Assembly (NCBI RefSeq): GCF_045762675.1
Contig: NZ_JBJDLK010000001.1
Location: forward strand, 846,590-910,589
Source of the DNA: Elizabethkingia meningoseptica_A
Lineage (GTDB): Bacteria; Bacteroidota; Bacteroidia; Flavobacteriales; Weeksellaceae
Length of the DNA stretch: 64,000 bases
Direction: 5' to 3'
The position numbers were made by a program, and so were the translations under genes. Numbering within the stretch: position 1 is the stretch's first letter; each line of letters begins with the position of its first letter. Under the pieces are notes generated by a model. It had not been told where the DNA came from and made no database searches. It saw only the letters and a list, made by a program, of their open reading frames with translations. Shown one piece after another: positions 51,491-60,670 of the stretch.

Positions 51491-52378
51491 ATGAAAACAA
51501 CCATTTCACTTCTGTGTTTGCTATTTACACTAACTGTACAGGCACAACTTCAGAGATTTATTTACGAATATAAATTCACGAATGACTCTTTGAAAAAGGA
51601 TTCCCTGAAATCAGAATATATGTTTCTGGATATTTCCAAAACGGGATCCAAATATTACAGTAAAAAACGTTTTGATTCAGATTCAATACAAACTGCTTCC
51701 ATTATCAAACAAATGAAAATGAGTCCGGGAAGCGTTTCCATAAGCCGTAACATGGATGGCGGAACGGTAGATTATACTGTTGAAAAAGTATATCCTGATT
51801 TTAAAACCTATCTTTTAACATCTGTAGGAATGGGCTTTGGAAATTCAGATTATAAAGTTCTGGATGAACGGGGAATCAACTGGAAAATACTCCCGGATAA
51901 AAAGAAAATAGGAGAGTTCGATGCACAAAAATCAGAAACAACATTCGCAGGAAGAAAATGGATTGCATGGTTTACGACCGAAATACCTTTTCAGGATGGA
52001 CCTTATAAATTTCGTGGTCTGCCCGGGCTGATTGTAAAAATTGAAGATGTAAAACATACCCACATCATTGAACTTAAAGCCTCAAAGAAAATACCGGAAA
52101 GAGAATTAACCAAAGAAGAAACGGAGGCGATTACCTATAAAGAAAAAATGGGAAAAAGACTGGCGATTAATCAGGGACAGTACAAAAAACTGATTGAACA
52201 GTATAAAAATGATCCGGTACAGGGAATGAGGGAAATGATGAACCATCCGGGATCGAAAGTTAAGGTAAATATTAACGGTCGTGAAATTTCAGATAAAAAT
52301 GAAATTTTAAAAGAGATGGAAAAAACTTCCCTTGAACAAATAAAAAAGGATAATAATCTTATAGAACAAAGCTTATAA
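51491..52378 (+). CDS. GLPGLI-family exported protein 3
   Basis: 295 residues, signal peptide MKTTISLLCLLFTLTVQAQ. FQDGPYKFRGLPGLIVKIED (about 171-190), TFAGRKWIAWFTTEIP before it. Closest relative is copy 4: same length and shared segments such as RFIYEYKF, LDISKTGSKYYSK and the terminal NNLIEQ/NNLIEL, showing a recent duplication. One base separates it from copy 2. Confidence 0.88.
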   Translation: MKTTISLLCLLFTLTVQAQLQRFIYEYKFTNDSLKKDSLKSEYMFLDISKTGSKYYSKKRFDSDSIQTASIIKQMKMSPGSVSISRNMDGGTVDYTVEKVYPDFKTYLLTSVGMGFGNSDYKVLDERGINWKILPDKKKIGEFDAQKSETTFAGRKWIAWFTTEIPFQDGPYKFRGLPGLIVKIEDVKHTHIIELKASKKIPERELTKEETEAITYKEKMGKRLAINQGQYKKLIEQYKNDPVQGMREMMNHPGSKVKVNINGREISDKNEILKEMEKTSLEQIKKDNNLIEQSL

Positions 52379-52394
52379 ATTAAAATTACAGGAT

Positions 52395-53282
52395 ATGAAT
52401 AAACTATTACTCTATATTTTTATTCTATGCATGGCCTTTAGCACCAATGCTCAGACCCAGCGGTTTACTTATGAATATAAATTTGCCATAGACTCAACGC
52501 GTAGAGATTCTATCAAAACTGAACTGATGATTCTGGATGTTTCCAAATCGGGGTCCAAATACTACAGTAAAACTAAATTCGAAAGTGATAGTATTTTAAT
52601 GGCTGAAATCAATAAGAGTATAAAAATGGGTTCCGGAAGCCTTCAGATAAAATCTTCGGGTTACAGAGGTCGTGTTAACTATACTATAGAAAAAAATTAT
52701 CCGGATTATAAAACTTATTTGCTTACAAATGTTGGCGCTATAGGAGGAAACAATAAGTACAGGGTTTTTGATGATCGCAAAATGACCTGGAAGATTTTTC
52801 CGGATAAACAAAAGATTGGAGAGTTCAATACCCAGAAAGCTGAAGCTACTTTTGCCGGAAGAAAATGGATAGCATGGTTTACGACTGAAATCCCATTTCA
52901 GGACGGTCCTTATAAATTACGCGGCTTACCCGGATTGATTGTGAAAGCAGAAAGTTCGGACAAAACACATATAATGGAGCTAAAGGGAATAAAAAAAGTA
53001 AACGATCAGCAATCTTCTGCCTCAGCTCCGCCGGATCTGCCTATTTTTAAGAACAAGCCACTGGATATAACACAAGCACAATATGCTAAATTAGAGGAAC
53101 AATATAAAAAAGATCCGGGACAAAGCATGCGTGAAATGCTCGGCAATCCCGGATCAAAAGTCAACTTAATTATGGACGGAAAAGCGGTAACGGATACCAA
53201 TGAAATGATCCGTAAGATTGAACAAAAAACTAAAGAAAGGTTTAAAAAAGAAAATAACCTCATTGAACTAAAACTAGAGTAA
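52395..53282 (+). CDS. GLPGLI-family exported protein 4
   Basis: 295 residues, signal peptide MNKLLLYIFILCMAFSTNAQ. FQDGPYKLRGLPGLIVKAES is the motif and ATFAGRKWIAWFTTEIP precedes it. Like copy 3 in length and sequence; its Pro/Ser insert QQSSASAPPDLPIF replaces a charged stretch. Last gene of the operon, followed by a strong terminator. Confidence 0.88.
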   Translation: MNKLLLYIFILCMAFSTNAQTQRFTYEYKFAIDSTRRDSIKTELMILDVSKSGSKYYSKTKFESDSILMAEINKSIKMGSGSLQIKSSGYRGRVNYTIEKNYPDYKTYLLTNVGAIGGNNKYRVFDDRKMTWKIFPDKQKIGEFNTQKAEATFAGRKWIAWFTTEIPFQDGPYKLRGLPGLIVKAESSDKTHIMELKGIKKVNDQQSSASAPPDLPIFKNKPLDITQAQYAKLEEQYKKDPGQSMREMLGNPGSKVNLIMDGKAVTDTNEMIRKIEQKTKERFKKENNLIELKLE

Positions 53283-53315
53283 AAAGAAACCCTGCAACTG
53301 CGGGGTTTCTTTTTT
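53281..53315 (+). terminator. Terminator of the GLPGLI operon
   Basis: 15-bp stem AAAAAGAAACCCTGC / GCGGGGTTTCTTTTT (one G-U pair) with tetraloop AACT. Confidence 0.92.
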
Positions 53316-53379
53316 ATGAAAACTATTAAGATTATTGAGTCTAAAGTCTTAATTTTAGGGTTTAAAACTTACTTATAAT

Positions 53380-54762
53380 ATGTTTTCAGCACAAACTTAT
53401 CAAAATAGAAGATCTGTATTAAAAAATAACGTATCCGGCGGAGTTCTGTTATTTCTGGGGAATATTGAAAACCCTGTAAACTTTGAACACAATCCTTATT
53501 ATTTCCGTCAGGACAGTACTTTTCTTTATTACTTTGGCATTCAGGAACCTAAAATTGCAGCAATTATTGATCTTGACGAAGACAAAACCATTATCTTCGG
53601 CGATGAACTAAGCATAGACGATATTGTATGGATGGGCAGACAGGAAACCCTGAAAGATAAAAGTCTGAAATCCGGGGTACAGGAAACACGTCCTTATACC
53701 GAACTTTCAGTATATATTCAAAAAGCATTGGCATCCAGCCGAAAAGTTCATTACTTACCACCTTATCAGTCTGTAAATAAAATTTTACTGGGAGATCTCC
53801 TGAATATTAAAATAGCTACCTTACAACCTTCAACAGAATTCATACAAGCGATTGTAAAGCAAAGGTCTGTAAAAGAGGAACAGGAAATTGTACAGATAGA
53901 AGAGGCGATTAATGTATCCAACGAAATGCATTTATTAGCCATGCGTATGGCAAAACCAGGAGTCAAAGAATATGAAATTGCCAACGCTATTCAGCATCTT
54001 GCAGCAGACCGGGAATGTCAGATGTCATATCCGCCGATTGTTACCATAAACGGAGGAATTCTTCATAATCATTACCGTATGAATACGCTGAAGAGCGGAG
54101 ATTTATTTCTGAATGATTCCGGTGCGGAAACTTCAATGGGATATGCAGGAGACCTAACCAGAACCTTTCCGGCGGACAGGAAGTTCACCACAAAACAAAA
54201 GGAGATATATGAAGTTGTTTTAAATGCATTTAATAATGCCCAGCAAATTTTAAAACCCGGCATCAGATTCAAAGATGTACATTTAAAAGCATGCCTTTAC
54301 TTAACAGAAGGTCTTATTGATCTGGGATTAATGAAAGGCAATCCTGAAGATGCGGTTAAAAACCACGCGCATACATTATTTTTCCAGTGTGGTCTCGGGC
54401 ATATGATGGGGCTTGATGTTCACGATATGGAAGATCTCGGAGAGCAATATGTAGGATATACCGAACAGGATCCTAAAGACACCAAGACATTCGGACTTAA
54501 ATCACTTCGTTTGGGTAAAGCTGTTGAAGCAGGTTATGTTCTTACTGTTGAACCCGGAATTTATATTATTCCGGAACTGATTGATATGTGGCAGGCAGAA
54601 AATAAAAATGCAGACTTTATTAATTATGATAAAGTGAATGAATACCGTGATTTTGGTGGAGTACGTGTTGAGGATGACTTCCTGATTACCAATGATGGCT
54701 ACAGATTATTAGGAAACGGACTTATAAAAACAGTTGAAGAAATTGAAGATTACAGAGCTTGA
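53380..54762 (+). CDS. pepP: Xaa-Pro aminopeptidase (M24B)
   Basis: 460 residues. Removes N-terminal residues preceding proline. An N-terminal recognition domain (about 1-165; NPYYFRQDSTFLYYFGI) leads into the pita-bread metalloenzyme domain. Dinuclear metal ligands are visible: LNDSGAETSMGYAGDLTRTF (two Asp), GLGHMMGLDVHDMEDLG (His), TVEPGIYIIPEL (Glu) and GGVRVEDDFLI (Glu). No signal peptide, so cytoplasmic. The DPP-IV-like gene follows after 13 bases, a proline-peptide degradation pair. Confidence 0.92.
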   Translation: MFSAQTYQNRRSVLKNNVSGGVLLFLGNIENPVNFEHNPYYFRQDSTFLYYFGIQEPKIAAIIDLDEDKTIIFGDELSIDDIVWMGRQETLKDKSLKSGVQETRPYTELSVYIQKALASSRKVHYLPPYQSVNKILLGDLLNIKIATLQPSTEFIQAIVKQRSVKEEQEIVQIEEAINVSNEMHLLAMRMAKPGVKEYEIANAIQHLAADRECQMSYPPIVTINGGILHNHYRMNTLKSGDLFLNDSGAETSMGYAGDLTRTFPADRKFTTKQKEIYEVVLNAFNNAQQILKPGIRFKDVHLKACLYLTEGLIDLGLMKGNPEDAVKNHAHTLFFQCGLGHMMGLDVHDMEDLGEQYVGYTEQDPKDTKTFGLKSLRLGKAVEAGYVLTVEPGIYIIPELIDMWQAENKNADFINYDKVNEYRDFGGVRVEDDFLITNDGYRLLGNGLIKTVEEIEDYRA

Positions 54763-54775
54763 TTAAATACATGAT

Positions 54776-56947
54776 ATGATAAACATAAAAAAACTAATTA
54801 ATTCAGCGCTATTTGTATTGTGCCTATCGCCATTACTCGCGCAGAAAACACAATGGACTCCTGACGGGAACGCTTATTATTCTTTTTCAAAAAACGGGAT
54901 TGATGTAGTTAATCTTATAAGTCCGGATAAGAATCAGAACTTCCTGAGCAAAGAAGAACTTATTCCTGCGGGAGCATCTGCACCGTTGAAGGTACAGAGT
55001 TTTGAAGTCTCACCGGATGGCAAAAGTTTATTGCTTTTTGCGAATACCCAAAAAGTATGGCGTGAAAATACCCGTGGCGATTACTGGCTGTTTGATAAAA
55101 ATACAAAGAAGCTTACCCAGTTAGGAAAAGGTTTGCCCGCAGAATCTCTTATGTTTACAAAGTTCTCTCCGGACGGAACAAAAGCAGCCTATGTTTCCAA
55201 ACATAATATTTATATTGAGGATCTGAATAATCATCAGATTACCAAAATTACCAACGACGGAACCGACAGAATGATTAACGGTACTTTCGACTGGGCATAC
55301 GAAGAAGAATTTGGCACAAAGGATGGTTTCAGATGGGCGCCGGACGGAAGTAAAATTGCCTATTGGAAACTCGATGCAAAAGGAACCAAAAATTTCCTGA
55401 TGATTAATAATACCGACAGCCTTTATTCATTTACAATTCCGGTAGAATATCCAAAAGTAGGAGAGAACCCTTCCGGTTGCAGTATCTGGTTTTATGATTT
55501 AGCGAGTAAATCAACTAAAAAAGCCAATATTGAAGGCGATGAAGTACAACACTATATTCCAAGAATGGAATGGGTTTTAGATTCTAAATCTGTAATTCTT
55601 CAGCAGCTGAACAGAAAACAAAACCAAAGCAAAATTATTATTGTTAATGCTGATTCAGGTGCCGGGAAAAATATACATACAGAAACGGATAATACCTGGA
55701 TAGACATTAAATCGACATGGAATGACGGTGATCCAAGTGGATGGGACTGGATCAATAACGGTAAAGAATTTTTATGGTTGTCTGAAAAAGACGGATGGCG
55801 ACATATCTATAAAATAGACCTGAACGGAAAAGAAACTCTTATTACCAAAGACGCTTTTGATGCTATTAAACCTGAGTTCTTTGATATTCCGAATAAACTT
55901 ATTTACTTCACTGCATCTCCAAAAAATGCAGCACAGAAATATTTATACAAAGTGAGTCTTAATGGAGGAAAAGCAGACAGAGTAACACCAGCTGAATATT
56001 CAGGAACAAATACTTATCGTATTTCGCCTAATGGAAAACTGGCTGTATTCAGTAACAGCAGTGTTGATTCACGTTCGGCAGGAGCTATCGTTTCTTTGCC
56101 GGATCATAAAGAACTTGTTGCCGCAAAAAATACTGCAAAAGCAGATCCTTCCAAATCTAAAGCTGAGTTCTTCCAGATTACGACACAGGATGGAATTAGC
56201 CTTGACGGATGGGTGGTAAAGCCTAAAAACTTCGATCCCTCAAAAAAATATCCGATTGTATTTATGGTCTACGGAGAACCGGGATCACAAACAGTAACGG
56301 AAAACTTCTTTACAGGCAGAAATGGTTTATATATCGGTGATATGGCAGCAGATGGTTATTTATATGTATCGCTTGAAAACCGTGGTACGCCGGCACCCAG
56401 GGGTCGTGAATGGAGAAAATCAATCTACCGTAAGATTGGACAGTTGAATATCCGCGATCAGGCAATGGGAGCAAAAGCTTTATTTGCTAAATGGCCATAC
56501 GTAGACACATCCAGAGTTGCTGTATGGGGATGGAGCGGCGGAGGTTCTTCTACTCTGAATCTTTTAGGTCAATATCCGGATGTTTATCAGACAGGTATTG
56601 CAATAGCACCGGTAGCCAATCAATTATTCTATGACAATATTTATCAGGAAAGATATATGGGAATCCCTCAGGAAAACAGAGAAGATTTTGTAAAAGGTTC
56701 TCCACTGGCTTATGCTAAAAACCTCAAAGGAAATCTTTTACTGGTTCACGGAACAGGGGATGACAATGTACATTATCAGAATACAGAAGTATATATCAAT
56801 GAACTGGTAAAATACAACAAACAATTCCAGCTGATGTCTTATCCAAACAGAACGCATTCTATCAGCGAAGGGGAAGGAACATCATTACACCTTGCAACAA
56901 TGTTCACCAAATATCTGAGAGAACATTGCCCGCCCGGTGCAAAATAA
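54776..56947 (+). CDS. Dipeptidyl peptidase IV-like serine peptidase (S9B)
   Basis: 723 residues with signal peptide (INSALFVLCLSPLLAQ), so periplasmic. Beta-propeller domain about 40-470, where GTFDWAYEEEFGTKDGFRWA holds the Glu-Glu pair that binds the substrate N-terminus. Catalytic domain 475-723 with Ser587 in VWGWSGGGSS (the middle residue is Gly where many DPP-IV have Tyr), Asp in LVHGTGDDNVHYQN and His in YPNRTHSISEG. Releases X-Pro dipeptides. It sits with pepP, so the two probably degrade proline-rich peptides stepwise. Confidence 0.92.
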   Translation: MINIKKLINSALFVLCLSPLLAQKTQWTPDGNAYYSFSKNGIDVVNLISPDKNQNFLSKEELIPAGASAPLKVQSFEVSPDGKSLLLFANTQKVWRENTRGDYWLFDKNTKKLTQLGKGLPAESLMFTKFSPDGTKAAYVSKHNIYIEDLNNHQITKITNDGTDRMINGTFDWAYEEEFGTKDGFRWAPDGSKIAYWKLDAKGTKNFLMINNTDSLYSFTIPVEYPKVGENPSGCSIWFYDLASKSTKKANIEGDEVQHYIPRMEWVLDSKSVILQQLNRKQNQSKIIIVNADSGAGKNIHTETDNTWIDIKSTWNDGDPSGWDWINNGKEFLWLSEKDGWRHIYKIDLNGKETLITKDAFDAIKPEFFDIPNKLIYFTASPKNAAQKYLYKVSLNGGKADRVTPAEYSGTNTYRISPNGKLAVFSNSSVDSRSAGAIVSLPDHKELVAAKNTAKADPSKSKAEFFQITTQDGISLDGWVVKPKNFDPSKKYPIVFMVYGEPGSQTVTENFFTGRNGLYIGDMAADGYLYVSLENRGTPAPRGREWRKSIYRKIGQLNIRDQAMGAKALFAKWPYVDTSRVAVWGWSGGGSSTLNLLGQYPDVYQTGIAIAPVANQLFYDNIYQERYMGIPQENREDFVKGSPLAYAKNLKGNLLLVHGTGDDNVHYQNTEVYINELVKYNKQFQLMSYPNRTHSISEGEGTSLHLATMFTKYLREHCPPGAK

Positions 56948-56977
56948 TCAACAGAAAATATGCTTACATAAAAAAGA

Positions 56978-57002
56978 AAAGCTTCCCGATATGGGAAGCT
57001 TT
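56978..57002. terminator. Bidirectional terminator
   Basis: Perfect 10-bp stem AAAGCTTCCC / GGGAAGCTTT between convergent genes. Confidence 0.85.
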
Positions 57003-57024
57003 CATTTTATATAGATAAGGTTTA

Positions 57025-57678
57025 TTATCCTAATTTCTTAGCATCTGCAACAAACTGAGCTAAACCAGAGTCAGTTAACGGGTGCTTTAATAGGCTTAAG
57101 ATAGAAGATAAAGGAGATGTAATTACATCTGCTCCGATCTTAGCACAGTTAATAATATGCATAGGACTACGGATAGACGCTGCCAGTATCTCAGTATCAT
57201 ACATATAGTTATTGTAGATTGTTCTGATTTCGTCAATCAGATTAAGACCGTCAGTAGAAATATCATCAAGACGTCCTAAGAATGGAGAAACATAAGTTGC
57301 ACCAGCCTTAGCAGCTAAAAGAGCTTGTCCTGCAGAGAAAATTAAAGTGCAGTTTGTTTTAATACCTTTATCAGAGAAGTACTTTAAAGCTTTTACACCA
57401 TCCTTAATCATAGGGATTTTTACTACGATGTTCGGGTGGATGGCAGCTAGCTCGTCACCTTCTTTAATCATTTCTTCGTAAGTTGTAGAAAGAACTTCAG
57501 CAGAAATATCACCATCTACAATTTCGCAGATTGTTTTATAATGCTGCTTGATAGCTTCAGCTCCGCTAATCCCTTCTTTTGCCATTAAAGACGGGTTAGT
57601 AGTTACACCATCAAGGATACCTAAATCCTGTGCTTCTCTAATCTGCTCTAAGTTGGCTGTGTCGATAAAAAATTTCAT
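57025..57678 (-). CDS. fsa: Transaldolase / fructose-6-phosphate aldolase family protein
   Basis: 217 residues, small (FSA/TalC-type) transaldolase. Class I aldolase barrel with MKFFIDTANLEQIREAQDLG, GVTTNPSLMAKEG, NIVVKIPMIKDGVKALK (region of the Schiff-base Lys), NCTLIFSAGQALLAAKAGA and FLGRLDDISTDGL. Enzymes of this length are split between transaldolase and fructose-6-phosphate aldolase activity. A TATCTTTG -7 box (57703-57710, minus) lies 24 bases upstream. Confidence 0.92.
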   Translation of the reverse strand: MKFFIDTANLEQIREAQDLGILDGVTTNPSLMAKEGISGAEAIKQHYKTICEIVDGDISAEVLSTTYEEMIKEGDELAAIHPNIVVKIPMIKDGVKALKYFSDKGIKTNCTLIFSAGQALLAAKAGATYVSPFLGRLDDISTDGLNLIDEIRTIYNNYMYDTEILAASIRSPMHIINCAKIGADVITSPLSSILSLLKHPLTDSGLAQFVADAKKLG

Positions 57679-57702
57679 TTTCCTTTTAGATTTTAAACTT
57701 TA

Positions 57703-57782
57703 CAAAGATACAATTTGCTTTCGCAATCTGAAAAAATAATATCAGGTCATCCTGCGTTCTATCCATAAAAGCCTTATTTTTG
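57703..57782. promoter_or_regulatory. Divergent promoters of fsa and pepE
   Basis: TATCTTTG on the minus strand (57703-57710) faces fsa, with TTTC 19 bases upstream. TATTTTTG on the plus strand (57775-57782) faces pepE, 18 bases before its ATG. Both fit TAnnTTTG. Confidence 0.55.
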
Positions 57783-57800
57783 CTTAACTATTATCAGCAC

Positions 57801-58499
57801 ATGAATATACTGTTAGCATCCACATCTACCTTATTTGGAGGACAATATTTAGAATACATCAGAGAAGAAGTACAGGAACTTTTTAATGGTGCAGAAGAAA
57901 TTATTTTTATTCCTTTTGCCCGCCCCGGCGGAATTTCACATGATGAATATACAGATAAAGCCAGAAGCTTTTTCTCTACTATAAATATTCGTGTAAAAGG
58001 ATTACATGAATTTCAGGATCCTGCAAAAGCATTAAACGAGGCCAAAGGTTATTTTACCGGTGGTGGAAACACATTCCTTTTAGTTAAAACACTACATGAG
58101 CAAGGCTTAATCAATGTTTTAAAACTGAACGTAGAAAGCGGAAAGCCTTATATGGGAGCAAGCGCCGGATCAAATATCGGAGGGTTAAACATGAGAACAA
58201 CCAATGATATGCCGATTGTATATCCGCCAAGTTTTGAATGTATGGGATTGGTTCCTTTTAATATAAACCCGCATTATCTGGACCCTAATCCGGAATTAAA
58301 ACATAATGGAGAGACCAGAGAAACGCGTATACTGGAATTTTTAACACAGAATAACGTTCCGGTTGTCGGACTAAGAGAAGGAAACTGGATCCGAAGAAAG
58401 GGAGACAGGATCACAACGGAAGGTTCTATGCAGACCCGTATTTTCGAAAAAGGGAAGGAGCCTTATGAAATAGAAGCCGGAAGTGAACTTAAATTTTAA
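57801..58499 (+). CDS. pepE: Peptidase E (alpha-aspartyl dipeptidase, S51)
   Basis: 232 residues from ATG 57801 (MNILLASTSTLFGGQYLEYI). The longer frame uses a TTG inside the -7 box and is rejected. The nucleophile elbow is YMGASAGSNIGGLN (Ser about 123). FTGGGNTFLLVKTLHEQGLI and PFNINPHYLD are family elements. Cleaves dipeptides with N-terminal Asp. Cytoplasmic. Confidence 0.92.
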   Translation: MNILLASTSTLFGGQYLEYIREEVQELFNGAEEIIFIPFARPGGISHDEYTDKARSFFSTINIRVKGLHEFQDPAKALNEAKGYFTGGGNTFLLVKTLHEQGLINVLKLNVESGKPYMGASAGSNIGGLNMRTTNDMPIVYPPSFECMGLVPFNINPHYLDPNPELKHNGETRETRILEFLTQNNVPVVGLREGNWIRRKGDRITTEGSMQTRIFEKGKEPYEIEAGSELKF

Positions 58500-58541
58500 G
58501 AATTATAATCGTAATTCTTACTACATATAATTTGTTGAAAT

Positions 58542-58585
58542 AAAAACGCAGAGAACAATCATAATAAATTATTCTCTGCGTTTTT
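58542..58585. terminator. Bidirectional terminator
   Basis: 14-bp stem AAAAACGCAGAGAA / TTCTCTGCGTTTTT with AT-rich loop, between convergent pepE and the thioesterase gene. Confidence 0.88.
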
Positions 58586-58594
58586 GATATTTAT

Positions 58595-59002
58595 TTAAGA
58601 AAAATGTTCATCCATTAATTCCATTAACCAGTCCGGACATTTTACTACTTTGTTTTTTTCAGCATCCAGAAAGAAAAGTGTGGTGGAAGCTTCTGTTAAT
58701 TTTTCATTTTCCTCATTGAAAATTTCATAATCAAAAACAATCCTAACTCCCGGACGCTCTTTTACTTTTACTTCAATTCTGAGTTCCTGATCATAAAGGG
58801 CTGGCTTCAGATACTTGATTTTATACTCTGAAACGGGTAGCCAGATGCCTCTTTTTTCAATCTCATCATATGACATTCCGATACCCCGAAAAAGCGCTAC
58901 GCGAGCAACCTCAAAATAGGTAGCGTAGTTTCCATAATATACGTATTTCATAGGGTCTGTTTCGGCGTATCTCACTCGTAATGTGCAGGTTGTACTAATC
59001 AT
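58595..59002 (-). CDS. Acyl-CoA thioesterase, 4HBT (YbgC-like) hotdog fold
   Basis: 135 residues. RYAETDPMKYVYYGNYATYF (about 10-29) is the catalytic YbgC/4HBT signature, where the Asp of D-x-M-K-x-V-Y-Y-G-N-Y activates water. ALYDQELRIEVKVKERPGVRIVFDYEIF is the long beta hairpin of the hotdog sheet, ending AEKNKVVKCPDWLMELM. Hydrolyses acyl-CoA thioesters; substrate range is broad in the family. Confidence 0.9.
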   Translation of the reverse strand: MISTTCTLRVRYAETDPMKYVYYGNYATYFEVARVALFRGIGMSYDEIEKRGIWLPVSEYKIKYLKPALYDQELRIEVKVKERPGVRIVFDYEIFNEENEKLTEASTTLFFLDAEKNKVVKCPDWLMELMDEHFS

Positions 59003-59130
59003 TTTAAGTATTTATCTATACTTACAAATATATTTTTTAATAAGCAAGAGTCAAATATTTTTTTTTACTATTTTTAATTTTCATATTTGTCATCCTGTTA
59101 TTTTCAAGACGCAAAAATTACTATCTTTCT

Positions 59131-60585
59131 ATGGAGCAGAACATTACTTTGGTTTGGGAAAATTGCCTCAGCTTTATGAGGGATAATCTCAATTCGATTG
59201 AGGAAAAAGAAGGTGTCAATAAGTTAGACGATTCCTTCGATTTACTCTTTTCCAAGGTCAGACCTGTCTCATTGTTTGATAAAAATCTTACGTTACAGGT
59301 TCCAAGTGATTTTTACAGAGAATATATAGAAGACAATTATTTGTCTCTGCTTTCTGCTGCATTAAAAAAGAATATTGGAAAAGGGGTAAAACTTTGGTAT
59401 TCTGTAATGGAAAACAAACCGGTTGGCAAAATTCCGCCAGTTACCATTCAGATGAAAGGTCAGTCTGTACAGACACCAAAACCTCAGGAAGTAAGAAACC
59501 CTGCATTTGCACAAAATGTTATCAACCCTTTTGTTGTACCTGGTATTAAAAAGGTTAATATCGACAGCCAGCTGAATGCAATGCTGACTTTCGATAACTT
59601 TATAGAAGGAGAAAGCAACAAATTTGCTTCTACCGTTGCCAGAACAATTGCTAAAAGACCGGGTTCCACATCTTTTAACCCTTTATTTATATATGGAGGT
59701 GTAGGTGTAGGAAAGACCCACCTTGCACATGCAATTGGTTTGGAAGTTAAAAATAGTCATCCGGATAAAGTGGTACTATATGTATCATCCGAGAAATTCA
59801 TCCAGCAGTTTGTATCTGCAGCAAAAGCGCAGAATAAAACTGACTTTGCCAATTTCTATCAAATGATAGATGTATGGATTATTGATGATGTTCAGTTCCT
59901 TTCCAGCAAAGCAGCAACTCAGGATATGTTCTTCCATATTTTCGATCACTTGCATCAGAATGGAAAACAGATTATCCTTACTTCAGATAAAGCGCCGGCT
60001 GACATCCAGGATATTCAGGAGAGAATTGTTTCCCGATTCAAATGGGGACTTTCTGCTGAAATCAAATCGCCGGACTACAATACCAAAAGAAAGATCATCA
60101 TCAACAAACTTCACCGTGACGGTATCGTATTGGAAGATGAACTTATTGAATATCTTGCAAACGAAGTTAATTCCAACGTAAGAGAGCTTATTGGTATTAT
60201 CAACTCGGTTATTGCACACTCTATGATTGTTAAATCAGAGCTGACAATTGAGTTGTTAAAAGAAACCATTAGTAAAATTGCTGCCAATCAGAAGAAAACA
60301 ATCAATATTGCCTATATTCAGGATGTTGTATGTAAATATTTTGGTATTCAGAAAGACCAGTTGTTATCCAAGACCAGAAAGCGTGAAATCGCTTTACCAC
60401 GTCAGCTGGCCATGTATTTCTCCAAAGAATACACCAATGCTACATTCACCAAAATAGGTGAAGAAATGGGCGGTAAAGACCACTCTACGGTAATGTATGC
60501 CTGCGATACAATTCGCGATGTAGCAAAGGTTGATAAGGAAATGAAGAAGTTCATCAAAGAAATCAAAGATAAAATATTCGAATAA
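59131..60585 (+). CDS. dnaA: Chromosomal replication initiator DnaA
   Basis: 484 residues. Domain I (1-80, LVWENCLSFMRDNLN), a linker rich in Pro/Gln, AAA+ domain with Walker A YGGVGVGKTHLAHAIG (about 187-202), Walker B VWIIDDVQFLSS and sensor 2, then the DNA-binding domain with ALPRQLAMYFSKEYTNATFT and the signature GGKDHSTVMYAC. No clustered DnaA boxes (TTATCCACA-like) are visible in the 128 bases upstream, so this gene need not mark the origin. A TATCTTTC box ends one base before the ATG, so the transcript may be leaderless or start elsewhere. Confidence 0.97.
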   Translation: MEQNITLVWENCLSFMRDNLNSIEEKEGVNKLDDSFDLLFSKVRPVSLFDKNLTLQVPSDFYREYIEDNYLSLLSAALKKNIGKGVKLWYSVMENKPVGKIPPVTIQMKGQSVQTPKPQEVRNPAFAQNVINPFVVPGIKKVNIDSQLNAMLTFDNFIEGESNKFASTVARTIAKRPGSTSFNPLFIYGGVGVGKTHLAHAIGLEVKNSHPDKVVLYVSSEKFIQQFVSAAKAQNKTDFANFYQMIDVWIIDDVQFLSSKAATQDMFFHIFDHLHQNGKQIILTSDKAPADIQDIQERIVSRFKWGLSAEIKSPDYNTKRKIIINKLHRDGIVLEDELIEYLANEVNSNVRELIGIINSVIAHSMIVKSELTIELLKETISKIAANQKKTINIAYIQDVVCKYFGIQKDQLLSKTRKREIALPRQLAMYFSKEYTNATFTKIGEEMGGKDHSTVMYACDTIRDVAKVDKEMKKFIKEIKDKIFE

Positions 60586-60670
60586 AGTTTATTAGTTAAA
60601 AGCTTACAGCAACCTGTTGATATTTAACCACGCATGCTGTAAACTCACAAGCATAAGCACGATATCCTCC

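Noticed and set aside
57780..57800. TTG start adding seven residues to peptidase E
   Set aside because: This stretch overlaps the -7 box and the ATG at 57801 gives the standard family N-terminus.
59003..59130. Possible replication origin upstream of dnaA
   Set aside because: No cluster of DnaA boxes or AT-rich unwinding repeats that I can support; the origin is not necessarily beside dnaA in this class.
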